Below are positions 43,818 to 54,721 of a stretch of DNA of 64,000 bases, piece after piece (within the stretch, counting starts at the first letter, position 1; each line of letters begins with the position of its first letter). The position numbers were made by a program, and so were the translations under genes. The stretch is from Cryoendolithus antarcticus (taxonomy: Eukaryota; Ascomycota; Dothideomycetes; Cladosporiales; Cladosporiaceae), in NCBI GenBank assembly GCA_002077065.1, contig NAJO01000083.1, positions 17,715-81,714 on the forward strand, read 5' to 3'. Below the pieces are notes generated by a model that did no database searches, had not been told where the DNA came from, and saw only the letters and a list, made by a program, of their open reading frames with translations.

Positions 43818-45230
43818 CTATGAGAAGACGAAGGTAGCTGTGCCGGACGCGACGGAGACCTGATGAGTAGTGTCAGTAAGTGCCCGGTATTGCATGCGAA
43901 GTAAATCACTTACAGTGCACCCCGTGCTTGAGCTACACCCAGCATCACCGCAGTACTGCCCATTGCTGTACTTGCACTTCCCACTAACATTATCACCCAC
44001 AATCTCCACCGAGAAGTCAAGCTTCGCGTCGGTAGTAGGCGCGTTCTGGAAGATAGACAACCAGGCGCGACCACCGCTGTAGCCGACGCCCAAGTTGAGC
44101 GGCGCGTAGTTGCCCCAAGGGTTACCGGGGCTTCCCCACTGGCAGGCGTCAGAGACCGACACGCCTGCGGGGTTGACGTAGTACTGTGCGCTGGTCTTGC
44201 CGCCCTTCCAGTTATAGTAGCGGTCAGCGTCAGGGCAGGTAAGCGGGTAGCTCTGGCCTGGCTGGGTGTCAAGGGGCACAGTCTCGCCTTCAGTACCGGG
44301 GTAGTCGGTGCGGCAGACGGCTGCGTTGCTGCTAAGCTTGTTCTGGACTTGGACGTCGACCTTGGAGGTACCAGGCATGCACAGCTTGGAGCTCATGGCA
44401 GTGTTGGTCAAATGGAGCTTGCCACCCTGGCAGAGAATACCGCCAACGGACTGGCCGGTTGCACCTTGGGTGGTCGGCCACTGCGCCTTTTGGTAGCCAG
44501 CTGGGCAAGCGTACGAGCAGTAGGAGCCCTCAGTGCAGCCACCGCCGTGAATGGCAGTCAGGATGTTCGCGAAACCGGCATTCGTGGTCTCGGGTGTCTG
44601 CACGCCAGTCCAGCCACCGAGACCCGTCCAGTGCACGTCCACAGCTCCGTAGTCGGAGGGGAAGTGGCTGCAGTCGAGCTGTCCGTCAGGAAAGTCCTGG
44701 TCGACGCCGGAGCCACTGGACGAGCTAACGGAAGGTCCATTGTTGTGGCCGCCTTTGTTTGCTTGCGGCGAGGGAGCCGCTGGGCTGGGACTGGGAGCGA
44801 CGTACTCAGACGAAGATGAAGTAGGAGCCGGTGCGACGTATTCGGAGGAGCTTGACGTGGTCGTTGGCGCAGCTTCTGGCGTAGACTCGGATGTAGTCAC
44901 CGGGGCGACGTACTCGGACGTAGGCGAGGGTGGAGGAGGTGCGACGTATGCTGCTTGCGTCTCCGGCGCTACGAACGTCGATGATGGCGCTGACGAGAGC
45001 TGGCCGTTCTGCGCCAGTACCAGTGTCCCGTTCGCCAACCCCTCTCTCACTTCGCCCTCGCTGATGAATCGACCATTCAGCTCGTACACAATGACGGTTG
45101 GGCCAGGTACGCTGATGACCTCAATAGGTGTAGGGTCGCGCTTCGCGACATGGTGGTGGCGTTGATGTTGGTGCTGAGCAGCAGACGCAAGCGCCGCGAC
45201 GCTCAACAAGATGACTGCGACTCTCTTCAT
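43818..45230 (-). CDS. SUN-family secreted cell-wall protein (GH132)
   Basis: Secreted or wall-bound protein of the SUN group (Sim1, Uth1, Nca3, Sun4), implicated in beta-glucan remodelling and cell separation. Exons read on the minus strand are 45230-43914 and 43859-43818 (452 residues). A signal peptide (about 1-17) precedes a His-rich patch and KRDPTPIEV, where a Kex2-type KR site is visible. A Ser/Thr/Pro linker follows with repeated EYVAP/YVAP units. The SUN domain has the family Cys pattern C-x5-C-x3-C-x24-C (CTEGSYCSYACPAG...CQGG) and the AQYYVNPAGVSVSDACQWGSPGNPWGNYAP block. The 54-nt intron near the 3' end is stopless. Unspliced reading adds 18 residues before the conserved VSVASGTATFVFS end, so splicing is favoured. 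Confidence 0.92.
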   Translation of the reverse strand: MKRVAVILLSVAALASAAQHQHQRHHHVAKRDPTPIEVISVPGPTVIVYELNGRFISEGEVREGLANGTLVLAQNGQLSSAPSSTFVAPETQAAYVAPPPPSPTSEYVAPVTTSESTPEAAPTTTSSSSEYVAPAPTSSSSEYVAPSPSPAAPSPQANKGGHNNGPSVSSSSGSGVDQDFPDGQLDCSHFPSDYGAVDVHWTGLGGWTGVQTPETTNAGFANILTAIHGGGCTEGSYCSYACPAGYQKAQWPTTQGATGQSVGGILCQGGKLHLTNTAMSSKLCMPGTSKVDVQVQNKLSSNAAVCRTDYPGTEGETVPLDTQPGQSYPLTCPDADRYYNWKGGKTSAQYYVNPAGVSVSDACQWGSPGNPWGNYAPLNLGVGYSGGRAWLSIFQNAPTTDAKLDFSVEIVGDNVSGKCKYSNGQYCGDAGCSSSTGCTVSDLLRMQYRALTDTTHQVSVASGTATFVFS

Positions 45231-47156
45231 TGCGGCTTGCTAATGATGCTTTGTAGTGATGGTGGTTGTCGGAATCGATGTCAGCTCTTGTGACTGGAAC
45301 GCGACGATGCTTGACAATGTTCCAGTGAATCCACACTGGCGATATGATAGATCGAAATGACGGAAGTATGCGCTATGTGTCGCGTGATTGTGTTGTCGCA
45401 GTTCCTCGGAGGCTGGAGTCGACGCGTGCAGCTAGTCAATGACTTTGTGCTGTTGGAAAAATAGACGGATCTTCTTATTGTTGATAAGTATCGTTCGGTA
45501 AATCGGTTCCAATGAGTGAAATGGAGGCAAAAGCTCCAGGTGGAATAGGCTGTCGAGCGAGTGAAATGGCAGTAACCTCTCTCTCACAGCTTCGAGCGCG
45601 ACGACGAGAACGGTATGCAGGACGGGTGCGAGCGACAGGGAACCAAAGGCAATGCGGGGGGATAAAGGAGATGTGCTACTCTGGGTTCATCTCGCCTGTT
45701 GCCAGAAGTCTGGGGTAGTCGCGCGCTAGTGCTATGCACGAAATTGCTGTAGAGCTAAATGCGGATGGGAGGACAACCTCATAGGGTCCGGCATCTGCTT
45801 TTCCTGATGCCATTTGCCACGCGACAAGGCTTGGTCGTTGTGGTCAATTTCCAGAGCGACGCTTTGTCGAGGTGCCGCTTGAATTTCATGGTCAGGCATG
45901 CGCTAGCGAGTCGCCGCTGGCAGATGAGGACAACAGCTCGACTGCCGATCGCTGGTCACAGCAGGTGGCTGTCAACGCGTTGCCGTGTATGTGGACCGTG
46001 TGGTAGTGAGTGTGACTTCGTCTCGTTCTGCTTGGCGTCGTGGTGCCCTCGTTTGTCGCTATGCGCTGTTCGTGCGTGGGCGATTGAAGTTGGCTGTTTG
46101 CCATGACTCTTAGCTGGGGATGGTATAAAGCATGCTTACCGTCACGCTGTGGTTGTCACGGACAGCCTCCTGCCGACGTGCCGTGGGCGGTTTGGTCTTC
46201 AATGTTGCTCATTATATGCCTCCATGGCAATATCCAAGTTCGCCAATCCGCATGGAGTAGCTGCGGACGTTGAGAGTGGAGAGGAAGATCGACCGCTAAC
46301 ACGCGTGTACCTGCATTGGCGCGGATCATCTATTTGACATAAGTGACTGTAAAACGGTGCTCGACAGAAATGAGCGTCGGGCTGGGCCACTACAACCGCG
46401 CTTCCATTCCTCGATGGAACAACAACAAATTTGCGATGCGCGAGTATGACATAGGCGCACGTGAGCGCTCAACTTCAGGTCCTCTGTTCCGTCGGCTTAT
46501 CTTTGACTGCGACTGCTGCGGAGCCGAGCCGTGGCAGGCAAGTCTGCGCCGTGGGAGAAACGCACTTAGTACCGCCGTCGACGCTGGGGCTTCCAAGCTG
46601 CCCTCTATGCCGGCGTCGTCAGCATGGCTCGCAGAGTCGGTCGAGCGATCACCTCATGGTGGAATAGGTAGGAACCTGACAGGCGTCGGTAGTGTATGTA
46701 TCTTCAAGACTGAAGTCTGGAGATATCTCAGGCGTCCGCTTCAGGGTTGCTCCTTCCTGGCAGTCTGTCCGCCTTCTCATCTTTCCTACTCACGGATATT
46801 CTAGCATACGCCAGTAACACTTGTTCCAGCTTGTGATACCACCGCTATCGATGCCTGAGAATCATGCGAGAAGAGATGCCTTAGCGCTCCTTGGTCGATA
46901 TGTGAAACCTTCCCTTCTCGTTAACTCTACAAAGCCACGCACGGATCGGCACAGCCGCGACCAATACAACTCTTTGATCTTCACCTTCAGCATCTTCACT
47001 CATCTCTATACTATAACCACTACCACGCGCTTGCACGGACCCTGACAACTAGGGAACATGTGGCTCTCCACGACAGACAGCTTTGAGCCGTTTGAGCTTC
47101 TGATCTGACACCCTCCTACACTCTTTGTACGTCCATAATACTCAAGCCTTTCGGCG
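45231..47156. other. Intergenic, longest divergent promoter region here
   Basis: This is 1.93 kb between divergent genes. Open frames up to 153 codons (46343-46804) show no family resemblance. The last 200 bp before 47157 are pyrimidine-rich like a transcript leader. No repeat or RNA gene is seen. Confidence 0.5.
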
Positions 47157-48489
47157 ATGGCAGGCTCTTTGACCATGCTTTGGCAGATGATTGCTAACCC
47201 TCAACCTACAATGGACGAAAGTTCTCCAGAAGACAAGGAGAACAAGTGCACTGATATGTCCGATATAGAAGCTGCATTTGCGGCAGTAGACCCATACACA
47301 CTCTTACCTACGCTTCGTCTCGCGCAAATTCGACCAATCCTCAACATGCCGCTCCTCGAAGACTGCTACGAGATACGCAAGTCTCCTCTCCATGGACTGG
47401 GCGTCTTCGCCACGAAGGACATTCCTTCCGGCAGCTTGATCATGACGGAGCAAGCAGTGTGGACGATTCCAAAGAAGGCACTGCTTAAGTTCTACCCCTT
47501 CGATCCTTATGGTAACGGACCCTCTCAGATTATTGAGCATTTCGCTTCCAGCGTGGCGAACTTCTCTGATGACGACGACGAGCTGAACAGAATTGGCACA
47601 GAAGCAGTGTTCGCGCTGGATGGTGGGTTCGAAGGCGTTGAGGATCCGCTCGCCGACTTGTCGGAAGAGGAACTCGCGAAGGGACTGGCCAGAATCATCG
47701 CCAAGAACGGGAAGTCACATAACTACCAGAGTGACGAGCGGCACTGGGTAGCGATCTTCCAAGATCCCTCGCGTCTTAATCACAGCTGTATGCTTAGCGC
47801 CGAACAGCATATCTGGTCGTCCTTTGATCCCCGAGACGGCGCGATCATCCAGGTTCGCGCAGCTCGTGATATCGAGCTCGGCGAAGAAGTCACGGTGCAG
47901 TACACGAAGCCATTCGATACTCTCGAGATCCGCACAGCGTTTCTCTCATTCCACGACATTGTCTGCAAATGCACGCTTTGCACTGGCGGTCGCGGTCGCA
48001 CTCAGGCCGCGGACAAGCGCCGAACAGCGATGCAGAAGGCGTGGGACTCGATGCAGCGCAATTACCACAAGCTAGAAGCTGCGATCGAGCGACCTGCTGG
48101 CTTGCGGACGGTGCGCGCTGAGAACGAGAAGCGAGAGAAGTGCGTGAAGATCGCACGCAGGATCATGGAGAATATGGAGATCATCGACGCCAAGCTCCGG
48201 CCGACAGACCAGATTGGCAGCTTTCTGATGTGGCATCTGTAAGTCATCCTCTCTTCCTAATATCAGGCGCCGCACTGACACTGTCCACAGTCTACAGATC
48301 CACTGCGAAGGCGTCCGTATCGGAAGCGGAGATCGCGACACAATTGTGGCTGCCATCGACCGGATCTTGGCATTTGGGAAGACCTTCAAGGAGCTGCACA
48401 CGGTCATGTTCGGGCAGTATGTGGCGCAGATGGTAGAGCTGCGCAGGAAGATCGAGGCTGCGGGCTTTGCTGGTGGACAGAGAGCATGA
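47157..48489 (+). CDS. SET-domain protein (SMYD/Set5-Set6-like)
   Basis: Putative lysine methyltransferase. The substrate is unknown. Exons are 47157-48238 and 48291-48489 (426 residues). The SET region begins at YEIRKSPLHGLGVFATKDIPSGSL (about 71-94). The characteristic motifs RLNHSCMLSAE (NHSC near 208) and IELGEEVTVQYT follow, and a post-SET-like CKCTLCTGG comes after them. The central part carries an acidic insert (FSDDDDE...DLSEEEL) that splits the SET domain, as in the fungal Set5/Set6 and SMYD groups, though the MYND zinc finger is absent. The C-terminal half is helical. The closest relatives are uncharacterised mould proteins, so enzymatic activity is inference. Confidence 0.85.
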
Positions 48490-49460
48490 GTTGAGTGATG
48501 TGACGGTTGAACGCGGCTTATGATTGCAGGATGGTCGGAATAAGGATTAAATCTGCATGGTGCGAAGTCGATGATGGATCTTGGGTATACAAATATAATG
48601 ACAATAGGCTCAGGTGCTTGTGAGAAATCTACCTTACATGGCACTGTTGTACTCCTTCACTTGCCTGATCCTCGTGAGTAGAAATCATTATCACAGTGTC
48701 CATCAACAGCTGCTATGGTAGCCTGAAGCACAGTGCAGTGCCTGCGACATTTGTCCACAGGCGTTGGCCCCTCCCTTCTCGATGGTAGCGGACTTCGTAT
48801 CCGCCGAAAGGGAGGATTGCGTCTCAAGATGCACAGGCGTTGAGTAAGGAAATTACTTCTATATTCTATCACGCGCAGCAGTTGGGCTTAAGCCCAGAAA
48901 AGTTCAAATGCAAAGGACGGCTTTGCTACAGCAAGGTGACGTCCGCAGATCAGCTTCTACCCCTGCCCTTAACGCCAAGGTGTTGTCTACTTGGCAACGG
49001 AGCTCAATGGCTTGTCGCCTTCCTTCCACAGACCTCGTTTCCGCTTCGCAATCAATCGCCGCCTCTTACCATCAACTTCGCAGCGTCGTAGCGGAGAACA
49101 TGCGAGACTACCTCTTGGCATCACGTCGTCCGCCCCGGGAGACCTCACGCGATATCGACGTCTGCAGCGGGGGAGATGCTTGCTTGTCCATCTCTGCTCT
49201 GTATCGCCAGTGTCCTATCTCTTGGCCCTGCGGACAGTGTCTTCATGAAGAAGGCACCATGGTGCTCGGCGCATGATGCGCTGCAGGCACGTCAAGCTAC
49301 CGCAGGTCCCTCTTGCGCAACGCGCATCAAAACAAGCAGAGCCATGCTACACCCGCAGCCGTGAGCCGGACCTCTGCAAGGGCATAAGTACAGTGATCCG
49401 CATTTCTGTTTGTCTGCTGTGAACTATCTTACTTCTTGCTATTATCGTCAATCGCCAGTC
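48490..49460. other. Intergenic
   Basis: This is about 0.97 kb between two plus-strand genes. The 122-codon frame at 48908 is not recognisable. No repeat or RNA is seen. Confidence 0.5.
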
Positions 49461-51214
49461 ATGAAGTACGCAACAGCCCTCGCGCTGGCCACAGCTGGTT
49501 TCGCGGCCGCAGCACCAGGTGGGCCGAAGAACCACTGGTCGCCTAAGAAGGGCCATCCAGGCGCATGGAAGCCGAAGGTGCGATGACACTGTGCGAAAGC
49601 TCCTTGCGCAGACATTGACAGTTGATAGCATCATGTTCCGAGGCCACAGTGGCCCACGAAGGTTCTGCCTCCGCCAGCACATCCCACATCGACTTCCTCG
49701 TCAGCAGGTTCGAAAGCCACCGCGCTGCCATACGTCGACTCTGCGGCACTGCAGGCTTCGATCTTGCAGTCAAACCTGGCAGACAAGTCTCAAGATCTGG
49801 AAGACATCGCCTACGCCACACTCGGCCGCAACCGTGTGATGGGCTCGGAAGGTCACAACAACACTGTGGCGTACCTAGTGGAGAGCATTGAAGCGCTTGG
49901 CGACTACTACACGGTACATGCGCAGCCATTTATCGCTCTGTATTCTGCGACGGCCGGCAACCTGACTGTCAACGATGTGCTGGCCGAGACCGCCACCTAT
50001 GAGTACAGTCCCGGTGGCAGCATCACAGCAGAGCTTGTGACCGTCGCAAACCTTGGCTGTAACGTTACGGACTTTCCTACTGGCGTCACTGACAAGATCG
50101 CGCTTGTGTCTAGGGGCACCTGCCCATTCGGTCAGAAGTCCGCATTGGCTGGAGCTGCGGGAGCGGCCGGCATTGTCATCTACGATAACATCAATGAGAC
50201 GGTATCTGGTGGCACACTTGGTCCTCCTCCAAGACCTGAGGGAGCCTATGTACCATCGATCGCAGTATCTCAGGCCGTGGGCAAAGGCTGGGTCGCCTCT
50301 CTCGCTGCCGGCGAGACTCTGACAGGAGAGTTGCTGGTTGACAGTGACATCCGCAATCTTACTACGTGAGTGTTTGAAGGTATTCAACTCTCATCGCACT
50401 TTGCTCACATCTATGTAGGTTCAACGTCATCGCCGAGTCTGTCGGCGGCAACAAGAACGCAACTCTCGTCATTGGCGCTCACTCCGACTCCGTCGCCGCC
50501 GGCCCAGGAATCAACGACGACGGTTCCGGTACTGTCGGCATCCTCGAAGTCGTCGAGCAGCTCTCCAAGTACAGCCTCACAAACTCTGTCCGCATCGCCT
50601 GGTGGTCTGGCGAAGAGTTCGGCCTCCTTGGCTCGAACTACTACACCTCCCAGCTCACCGACGCCGAGGTCGCTCAGATCCGTCTGTACCTCAACTTCGA
50701 CATGATCGCTAGCCCGAACTACATCTACGCTATCTACGATGGCGATGGAAGTGCATACAACATCTCCGGTCCGCCTGGCAGCGCCGAGGCGGAGTACTTA
50801 TTCGAAGACTTCTTCGAGAGTAAGGGCCTGAACAGCACTCCGACTGCATTCGATGGGCGCAGCGACTACGGCGGTTTCCTCGACCGTGGTATTGCAGCAG
50901 GTGGGCTATTCACAGGTGCCGAGGAGATCAAGACGGCGGAGCAGGCTGCCCTGTTTGGCGGTCAGGCTGGCGTTGCACTGGACTCGAACTATCATCAGGC
51001 TGGCGACAATGTCACAAACTTGAACAACGAGGCGTTTGTCGTCAACACTCAGGCCATTGCTGCTGCTGTTGCGGAGTACGCTACTAGCTGGGACAGTCTG
51101 CCGGCGCTGAATGTGACTGTCACGAGGCGGAGCATCGAGATGAGGGCGAGTGTTGGGAAAAGGAGTGCCGCGACGGGATCGCTGGGAAAGCACTGCGCGC
51201 ATGCGGTCTTGTAG
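49461..51214 (+). CDS. Secreted M28 aminopeptidase with PA domain
   Basis: Zinc exopeptidase of family M28, like aminopeptidase Y, that removes N-terminal residues from peptides outside the cell or in the vacuole. Exons are 49461-49577, 49650-50365 and 50419-51214 (about 542 residues). A signal peptide (about 1-18) is followed by a basic Pro-rich spacer. A protease-associated domain (about 165-255) contains DKIALVSRGTCPFGQKSALAGA. The catalytic domain shows the zinc ligands in VIGAHSDSV, GINDDGSGT, WWSGEEFGLLGS (the EE pair), LNFDMIAS and NYHQAGD. Many N-x-S/T sites suggest glycosylation. The intron 1 acceptor is placed at CCACAG (49649), which keeps frame. Earlier AG sites would not. Confidence 0.9.
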
Positions 51215-51767
51215 ATTGGTCAGATCCTGACCGCCATGTGCGGAAATGACCTAAGATAGTTGCGAGTGAGGGAATGGATTCCAGTCCGCTTAGCAAAAAG
51301 TACAATATCTCACCTTCACAGACCCACTGCTGCGTTGTGCCTCGTACTCGGCACAGTCCAACCGCTCCCCTTTCACACCGTGATGCCGAAGCTTACCTAT
51401 GCGACTCTGCTCGTTGCTGACGCTGGAACCTATGTCAATTTGGAGTTTTGCTTGACACTCGAAGCTGTCCGCTACCCACAGCGTTTCAAAACCTGGTCCC
51501 TGTGTTCTCAATACCTTTCCCATCAATGCAATCTCTTGGTACCAATGTGACGAGCGCCAGAAACGTCAAGATGGCTCTACCCTTGTCCGTACACTGTTTG
51601 TCGCACCCCTGTAATCACTTGACATGTCTCCTTCCCCTTCATTGATTACCAGGTGGAAAACTTGGGACTCATGCTGTAGACGGTAATTCACGAAGAGATT
51701 TTCTCGACCCGAAGTTAGGAAACTGTGAGAAAGACTGGAAGGAGGAAGGGTACGCAAAAATGGAATG
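51215..51767. other. Intergenic
   Basis: This stretch of 553 bp lies between the peptidase gene and the tRNA gene. It holds the Pol III T-run of the tRNA at its right end and nothing else recognisable. Confidence 0.5.
51756..51760 (-). terminator. Pol III terminator of tRNA-Gly
   Basis: Five consecutive T on the minus strand lie 7 nt after the tRNA discriminator base, the usual Pol III stop signal. Confidence 0.75.
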
Positions 51768-51850
51768 TGAACCAGCCGAGAGTCGAACTCGGGCCACGCG
51801 CAGAGTTGCTTGCTTGGCAAGCGCGTATGATACCGTTTCACTACTGGATC
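51768..51850 (-). tRNA. tRNA-Gly(GCC) with a 12-nt intron
   Basis: It is read on the minus strand from 51850. The acceptor arm GATCCAG pairs with CTGGTTC, leaving one mismatch (third pair, T-T). The D arm has GTGA/TCAT with a GG in its loop. The anticodon stem is CGCGC/GCGCG, the anticodon GCC is at 51818-51816, and the T arm is CCGAG-TTCGACT-CTCGG. The discriminator is A. A 12-nt intron (51814-51803) sits one base after the anticodon, the canonical place, and part of it (GCAA) can pair with the TTGC of the loop as in spliced pre-tRNAs. The mature length is 71 nt, as usual for tRNA-Gly. A T5 terminator follows. Confidence 0.88.
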
Positions 51851-53600
51851 CGATGAAAGAATGGGAACAAAATTAGTATATCATCCTTGAGTCTCTAGGG
51901 GCAGCCCAGAAGAAATTCGACGCGATAGAGAAGACTTTGGGGCACCACAGAGGTCGCTAGAGACGATCTTGGAGCCAGTCTGCCTGGTGCTCACGCTGGA
52001 GGGTCCAATAATTGAGGTCTGGAAAGGTTGAACGACGAAGAAGGTTGCCAGGGAACAGTCCCAGGAGCGCTGAGACCAGTGTCGACGAGCCTAGGCTGCC
52101 ACACTGTAAGTCCAGCTGATTGACGTGGTTCTGTCTCTTCGATCCAGAAGGAGCATGCTCTGTAGAATATCAAGATCCTGTCCATAGCGTCTAGGGGAGC
52201 TCGGCATGTACGGCCGCACAATCGTAATGCTCCATCCTCGGGCCGCAGGCAGGGCAGGGCGTCCAGGAGCGCGTAGAAGTCCCCTCGTGACTGTGCATAG
52301 CTCTCTCAGATGGCAGAGATGTGTGTACTTGCGGCACAGTGTCGACGCAGGACCTGCTACGGAGGTACACGGCGCTATACTGTGATGCCGGATATCGGCG
52401 ATTCCTCAGACCGAGTAGCGTCAGGAAAGAATCGCGTACGTAAGCACACAGCATAGCAAGCATTCTTGCCTGCAACATCTGGAGTCGTTGGGCGCCACCA
52501 GAGCTGCTGCCAGAGCTCGCTATTGTCTCAAGTCAACGTTCAATTTTTCACGTGGTCAGCCCAGATGTTGTGCTATAGGTGCGAGGACCATGAGTCACCA
52601 AGCAAGCGACTACATAGGATCGCATTTCATTCCGAAGCAAGCATTTATAGAGCGGCTTGAAGAATACTGCGCCAACAGTAGCCTGTTATGGGACGGCAGG
52701 TTAGGTATTGGGCCGATATCATCGCCCAGGTTCTGAGAGACTCCAGGTCGCGCTGAAGATGTACGTCGGTCGGCCTTTGATAGGAGCGTCCCGCCGAAGA
52801 ATGCAGTATGGAGCCCGAGATACGTGCATCAGTAAGTCCAGAAGCGCCAGCGAGATGCATCAGATACTACTCCGTATGGCAAAGGAATATTCGTCAACCA
52901 TGCTCTCTGATCAACGAGTTCGGGACTTTCACGCGACTTCCACGTGCAGCTTCCAAGCACGGCCTCCCCTCCCGCCAGCCCCAGAACTCAGATCCCACCA
53001 ACACCACTTCCCAACCCAGTACCGACCGTTTGTCCATCCTCCTCGCCTCGTCAAAACCATATCTCGCATAGTGAATCCTTGACGCCAGCCATATTCAGTA
53101 AAAGGTCCCAATCGCTTTTGATTGGTCGACCTAAAAGCAGACCACCTTCAGCTCTCGGCTCGAGTTACAACTTCGCGGCAGGACTATGTGGAATCTCAGG
53201 CTGCTTCAAAACGAACGCGAGGCACCACTACAGATGACATATACGCTATGCGATGCTACCATATGCACTCCTGCATGTGGTTGCCTCGTTTCTGCCTGCG
53301 TTTTGCCACCTGCGCCAAGAAACGTCGACTTCACTTCATGACTGGCTGGAGAAGTAAATGAGTCTTGAGGAGCAACTATGACTGGAAAGTGAGCAGAGAC
53401 GAGTGAGATACGATGCTGCATGAAGAGATGCGATGCTCTTACGTCGACAGAAGCGACTGTAGATGGGGTATGCCCAGGAAATCAACCAAACGCCTCGCTC
53501 CCGATCCACCTACATCCCGCGTACTATACTGTCGTTCCCCTAGTATGCGTGTGTCCCAGACTCCAAGCCGTTCGTATATCATGGCTTTCGGTGATCCTGA
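51851..53600. other. Gene-poor intergenic stretch
   Basis: This stretch of 1.75 kb has scattered short frames (up to 124 codons) on both strands. None resembles a family, and no repeat, transposon end or RNA gene is recognised. Confidence 0.45.
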
Positions 53601-54721
53601 TCATTGCAAATCCCACTTCTCCACGAACCATTGAGCGAATCTCTTGGGCGTGATGTCAGGGAAGGCGGCATTCATGTTCGGCTGTGTGAAGTCGTATCGT
53701 CCTTCTGCGGTAGCTATGAGCGTCTGCAGTCGTATGCCGCGCGGTCGATCGCCCTGAGCAGCAGCGACAGCAAGCTCGGCTCGAAGAGTCGCGGGATTGT
53801 GCATGACGGACGGATTAAAGCTTTGCTCTGTGGCAATGTCAGCAAGGTTCAAGTGAGCAGACAATGTACGACGCACTCTTGAGATGTTGCGCGACTAGCA
53901 CAAGATTCTGCACGGACAATCGCTCACCACACATTCGAAGCTCAGGCGGCCAAGTCGGTAGGTCTATTGCTCTAGTGACGAAGCGGGCAACATCTTGGAT
54001 CGCCGTCATACACATCATCACAGGCTGGCCTTCAGCAGTAAGAGCAGGCACTTGCGCTCTCATATTCGCGATGTCCAGAATGTAGTCACCCTCGCCAGAG
54101 AAGCCAGTGTTCAGTCCGACCAACGATCGGGCGAGTCCGCCCGGTTGAAAGCGCTCGTAGAAGATGCCACAAACAAAGACTGTCGATATGATATTCTGTG
54201 CGTAGTGTTGAAGCCACCGAGTGGCATCGGATCGTCTCCGATCAAGCGGATCTCCAGCAAATCGGAGGCTCGGTAGACCCTCGAACTCGGACGCAGCGAA
54301 GCGTCGCACGCGAGCTGCCACGGCGGCTCGAATGAGGTTGACTTGGCTCGGTCCAGTGACGGTAGAGATGACTGTATCAATGCCTTTGAGGGCGAAGGTG
54401 AGCGATTGCGCATCGGTGTAGTCCACAACGGAGATCTGGAACCCTCGAGCGGCGAGGGCTGGCTGTTGCTATGATGCTGTCAGTCACTTCTCCGGTCGAT
54501 CATGCATAGGCTTCAGCATTAGTCCGCTCAGATGGACTGTCGTCCTCTTGCAGCATAGCACGGCCGACGGCGTCGATCTACGCAGCTGCGTCAGTTCCAG
54601 GGAGGCAACGTACCGATCGTGACAGGAGCATGACATGATGGCTGGTCTCGTTGTCGATGTAATGAGCAATCAGACGAGCGAGACCACCACTACCAGCGAC
54701 CGCTATACGCATCATCGACAT
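53601..54721 (-). CDS. NmrA-like/isoflavone-reductase-type NAD(P)-binding protein
   Basis: Atypical short-chain dehydrogenase of the NmrA/isoflavone-reductase-like group. Members are redox-sensing regulators or reductases in secondary metabolism. The substrate is unknown. Exons read on the minus strand are 54721-54614, 54468-53877 and 53827-53601 (308 residues, the usual size). The first strand and Gly motif read IAVAGSGGLARLIAHYI, a variant of the GxxGxxG loop. After the 145-nt intron come ISVVDYTDAQSLTFALKGIDTVISTV, then VRRFAASEFEG, FVCGIFYERF, VARFVTRAIDLP and a C-terminal TPKRFAQWFVEKWDL. The third exon joins in phase after HLK. The catalytic Lys of plant reductases is not obvious. Confidence 0.82.
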
